Shown here: piece after piece, positions 41,101-42,430 of the stretch | Numbering within the stretch: position 1 is the stretch's first letter | How the letters are laid out: every line of letters begins with the position of its first letter | From: Acidobacteriota bacterium | GTDB lineage: Bacteria > Acidobacteriota > Terriglobia > 2-12-FULL-54-10 | DNA: 42,430 nt | Reading direction: 5' to 3' | NCBI GenBank assembly: GCA_009691245.1 | Contig: SHUM01000027.1 | Coordinates: 1 to 42,430 of the forward strand | The notes under the pieces: model-generated | The model's input: only the letters and a program-made list of their open reading frames with translations | The model's database searches: none | Told to the model about the DNA's origin: nothing | Program-made: the position numbers and the translations under genes

Positions 41101-41612
41101 TCGGCAAGGAGTTCGGCCTATCCAAGAATGAGAATCCGCTGCAGGGATCATACGCCATCGAGTATTTGACCAATCTTGTTGAACAGGCCGTGCTGGATGA
41201 ATTCCACCGCCTGTCGCAGCGCGGCGGAGTGCTGGGCGCAATGGAGACCGGCTATCAGCGCAGCCGCATTCAGGAAGAGAGCATGCACTATGAGTCGCTG
41301 AAACATTCCGGCGAGTTGCCCATCGTCGGCGTAAACACTTTTGAAAGTCCTGATCCCGCCGAGGCCTCGGCGCGGCCCAAGGATATCGCCCGCTCGACCG
41401 ATGAAGAGAAGCAGGCGCAACTGCGGAATCTGGAATGCTTCAAGAATGCCCGGCCCGAGAAAGCGCGCGCGGCGCTGGCCCGCCTGCAGCAGGTGGCGCT
41501 GGCGCGCGGCAACGTTTTCACCGAGCTGATGGAGACCGTGAAGTACGCGAGCCTCGGGCAGATTTCCGACGCGCTGTTTGCCGTGGGCGGCCGGTACCGC
41601 CGGTCCATGTAG
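38166..41612 (+). CDS. icmF: Fused isobutyryl-CoA mutase IcmF (B12-binding, G-protein and mutase domains)
   Basis: A 1148-residue adenosylcobalamin enzyme interconverting isobutyryl-CoA and n-butyryl-CoA. Domain order is that of IcmF. B12-binding is at about 22-150, with the DGHDASINVI motif at 35-44 supplying cobalt ligand H37, and GGGGTI. A MeaB/ArgK-like GTPase chaperone follows at about 220-420, with P-loop GTGGAGKSS at 226-234 and NKAD. The large mutase TIM barrel is at about 560-1110. Two substrate-site residues fit Icm and not methylmalonyl-CoA mutase: F614 in RMFAG replaces the Tyr of RQYAG, and Q796 in DQAQNT replaces the Arg of FMVRNT, which in methylmalonyl-CoA mutase binds the carboxylate. 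Q rather than H also argues against pivalyl-CoA mutase. Last gene of the operon. Residue correspondence is by eye. Confidence 0.95.
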   Translation: MSDHHDRPATELVEAAPRRAPRVWVRVLTAAALFDGHDASINVIRRMLQAEGAEVIHLGHDRSVGELVAAAIQEDVDAVAVSSYQGGHLEFFKFLVDELRRRGSAHIRVYGGGGGTILPEEIAELQAYGVAHIFSPEDGRRLGLKGMARHILDEVGARAARVGDAPDALLTRLASQDDGQDDVAIARMITWIENHQEDFSAELADIRKKLEAAAQASPSLTIGLTGTGGAGKSSVLDELVRRFRLDNPLASVGILLIDPTRRNSRGALLGDRIRLNAIHAPGIYVRSLATRREHRAISAAVGDAIGVLRAARFDLVIVETSGIGQSDSEIVEYVDVPVYVMTPEYGAPSQLEKIDMLEMAELVILNKADRRGAQDALRDIRKQWRRNTNRPALLDAEVPVVATVASQADHPGLNDAYDRLMAQVAAKCGKRFARSARAASGEYVVPTLPTLIDPARDRYLAEIADTVRAYHQETERLAERAADARAIERTISMVGAQIGATASVEGGRNLDDYRAAALAELDPQLRQQLEAWPGVRASYESEEQFYTVRGKQIPVANHAETLSHSKVPKVALPRTSDWGELTRYLRSENLPGRFPFTAGVYPFKRQDESPVRMFAGEGPPESTNRRFHYLAKNQDAARLSTAFDSVTLYGRDPHQRPDIYGKVGNSGVSICTVDDAKKLYSGFDLCSPSTSVSMTINGPAPMILSFFLNAAIDQQVEQHLVETGKLDEALQPYAGKNLPRYSSELAENHSGLGLRLLGIPGDEVVDAETYQRIRRRVLSTVRGTVQADILKEDQAQNTCIFSTDFALKMMGDIQEYFVANQVRNFYSVSISGYHIAEAGANPISQLAFTLANGFTYVEHYLKRGMKVDDFAPNLSFFFSNGLDAEYTVIGRVARRLWAIAMRERYGASERSQLLKYHVQTSGRSLHAQEMAFNDIRTTLQALLALEDNANSLHTNAYDEAVTTPTQESVRRAVAIQLIIGKEFGLSKNENPLQGSYAIEYLTNLVEQAVLDEFHRLSQRGGVLGAMETGYQRSRIQEESMHYESLKHSGELPIVGVNTFESPDPAEASARPKDIARSTDEEKQAQLRNLECFKNARPEKARAALARLQQVALARGNVFTELMETVKYASLGQISDALFAVGGRYRRSM

Positions 41613-41961
41613 GAAGCTGTGATCCAATCCAATCCAAGCCGCGCCAGTCATGCCGCGGCTCTGATACGCCAACTGTAAAAATAGTCTGGTCGTGGAGATT
41701 GCCGGGCAGTTGCATCTCCGGCGAGCGCGCTGCGCTCCTGCACCCACTTCCAGGCGCTGGCGACCATGTCGTATGGTCCAAAAACTCAAACGTCGACCGC
41801 GGCGGTACGGATTTCACTTCGGCGGCCAGCCTGATGGTTACCACTACAGGCCACTCTCGCTGCTGCCATAAGAACCAATTGGGGTGTTGAACGGAAGGAG
41901 GCGCAGGAACTCTCGCGAGTGTCCATGCCGTGACGAAAATTACTGGCATTTTGTTCGTTTG
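41613..41961. other. Gap of 349 bp with a repeat and IS flank, no gene
   Basis: It contains the REP-like hairpin at 41637-41660 just after icmF, then no convincing reading frame until the broken transposase. The region next to 41961 could include the end of that insertion sequence, but no inverted repeat pair could be fixed. Confidence 0.5.
41637..41660. repeat. REP-like hairpin, short copy
   Basis: Stem AGCCGCG (41637-41643) / CGCGGCT (41654-41660), loop CCAGTCATGC. The sequence after it, CTGATACGCCAACTGTAAAAATA, is nearly the reverse complement of the flank of the 6842-6931 element. It may end icmF transcription. Confidence 0.7.
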
Positions 41962-42430
41962 CTATGCGGCGTTTCGATAGTAATAGTTGAGCATGCCGCC
42001 AAGGCGCTGCCGGCGTTGCACCGGGCCCGATGATTTGACGGCATTGATCGGCGTGATCAACCGGTTCCCCAAGCCTTGGTGATTTCGCTCCAGGTGATAG
42101 TGGGCCACGTATTCCGTGATCGATCTTCGCAATGCTGTTTCGCTGAAGAAAATAGTTCGCTCCAGGCACGATTCCTTGATGGTGCGGACGAATCTCTCGG
42201 CGTGGGCATTCAGGTTCGGCGATCGTGGTGGTAGCTTTACAGATCGAATACCAGTTACCTCCAGAATCTGAAGAAACTCGACCGTAAACAGCGGGTCGCG
42301 ATCATGAATCAAGAACCGTTTCCCCAATAGAATTCCATCGACCGAATCTGTCAGATTCCGGGCCATCTGGGTCATCCACAGACCATTGACCAGCTTTGCG
42401 ATGCCTCCGATTTTGACTCGGCGGGTAGAA
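41962..42430 (-). CDS. rve-type integrase/transposase, 3' part, runs off the window
   Basis: The frame is open from the window edge (42430) to a stop at 41962-41964, giving about 155 residues. It matches the end of the integrase-core transposases common in soil bacteria: RRVKIGGI, NGLWMTQMARNLTD, LIHDRDPLF (catalytic Asp), VKLPPRSPNLNAHAERFVRTIKE (catalytic Glu) and HYHLERNHQGLGN. The N-terminus is outside the window. The motifs are intact, so the visible part could be functional. I cannot assign an IS family beyond the IS481/IS3-like rve fold. Confidence 0.82.
   Translation of the reverse strand, partial: STRRVKIGGIAKLVNGLWMTQMARNLTDSVDGILLGKRFLIHDRDPLFTVEFLQILEVTGIRSVKLPPRSPNLNAHAERFVRTIKESCLERTIFFSETALRRSITEYVAHYHLERNHQGLGNRLITPINAVKSSGPVQRRQRLGGMLNYYYRNAA

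Noticed and set aside
38166-41612. Methylmalonyl-CoA mutase as the identity of the fused mutase
   Set aside because: The carboxylate-binding Arg is replaced by Gln and the Tyr by Phe, and the G-protein domain lies between B12 and mutase domains, which is the IcmF arrangement.
1-42430. CRISPR arrays
   Set aside because: No regularly spaced direct repeats with unique spacers were found; the repeats present are palindromic pairs or single tandem duplications, and no cas genes are seen.

Overview
The window looks like chromosomal DNA from a GC-rich, Gram-negative soil-type bacterium, most likely an acidobacterium. The evidence is a 1061-residue TonB-dependent receptor with an N-terminal carboxypeptidase-regulatory domain, a VWFA-related protein of the acidobacterial type, an integrase and transposase of kinds I associate with that phylum, and many long intergenic inverted repeats. 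The phylum assignment is inference; no rRNA is present.

Layout. Both edges carry broken insertion-sequence genes: an IS3-type transposase tail at 1-204 and an rve-type integrase running off the end at 41962-42430. Positions 467-8956 hold mostly single genes: an M28 peptidase, a methyltransferase, the YgfZ/GcvT-like folate protein, an orphan nuoB, a decayed BrnT-type toxin gene, an SMP-30 family protein, a small membrane protein, an exported VOC protein and a metallophosphoesterase. Positions 8972-14444 form a minus-strand iron-transport operon: an FTR1 permease fused to a DUF2318-like Fe-S domain, two FtsX/MacB-type permeases, and an ABC ATPase fused to a DtxR/MntR-type metalloregulator domain. 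A sigma70-like promoter with a perfect inverted-repeat operator lies in front of it. This operon is the most unusual system in the window.

Positions 14836-26630 hold core genes. They include a TPR-GAF-degenerate GGDEF gene split by a 34-bp tandem duplication, ribH, nusB, a HAD phosphatase, a YdjM-like membrane protein, infA, a pilT ATPase, a VWA protein, an acetyl-CoA acetyltransferase, and tRNA-Ala(CGC). An N-terminally truncated tyrosine recombinase runs antisense into the tRNA.

Positions 27003-33254 (minus strand) form a TonB-dependent receptor, polysaccharide-deacetylase-like protein and amidohydrolase unit. It diverges from a plus-strand operon at 33508-41612: 3-hydroxyacyl-CoA dehydrogenase, enoyl-CoA hydratase, acyl-CoA dehydrogenase, acyl-CoA synthetase and the fused mutase IcmF. 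With the thiolase at 24536-25717 these enzymes can be drawn as a complete route from isobutyrate through isobutyryl-CoA, n-butyryl-CoA, crotonyl-CoA and acetoacetyl-CoA to two acetyl-CoA. Many intergenic gaps hold long palindromic repeats of several families, one of which recurs at least three times with a conserved flank.
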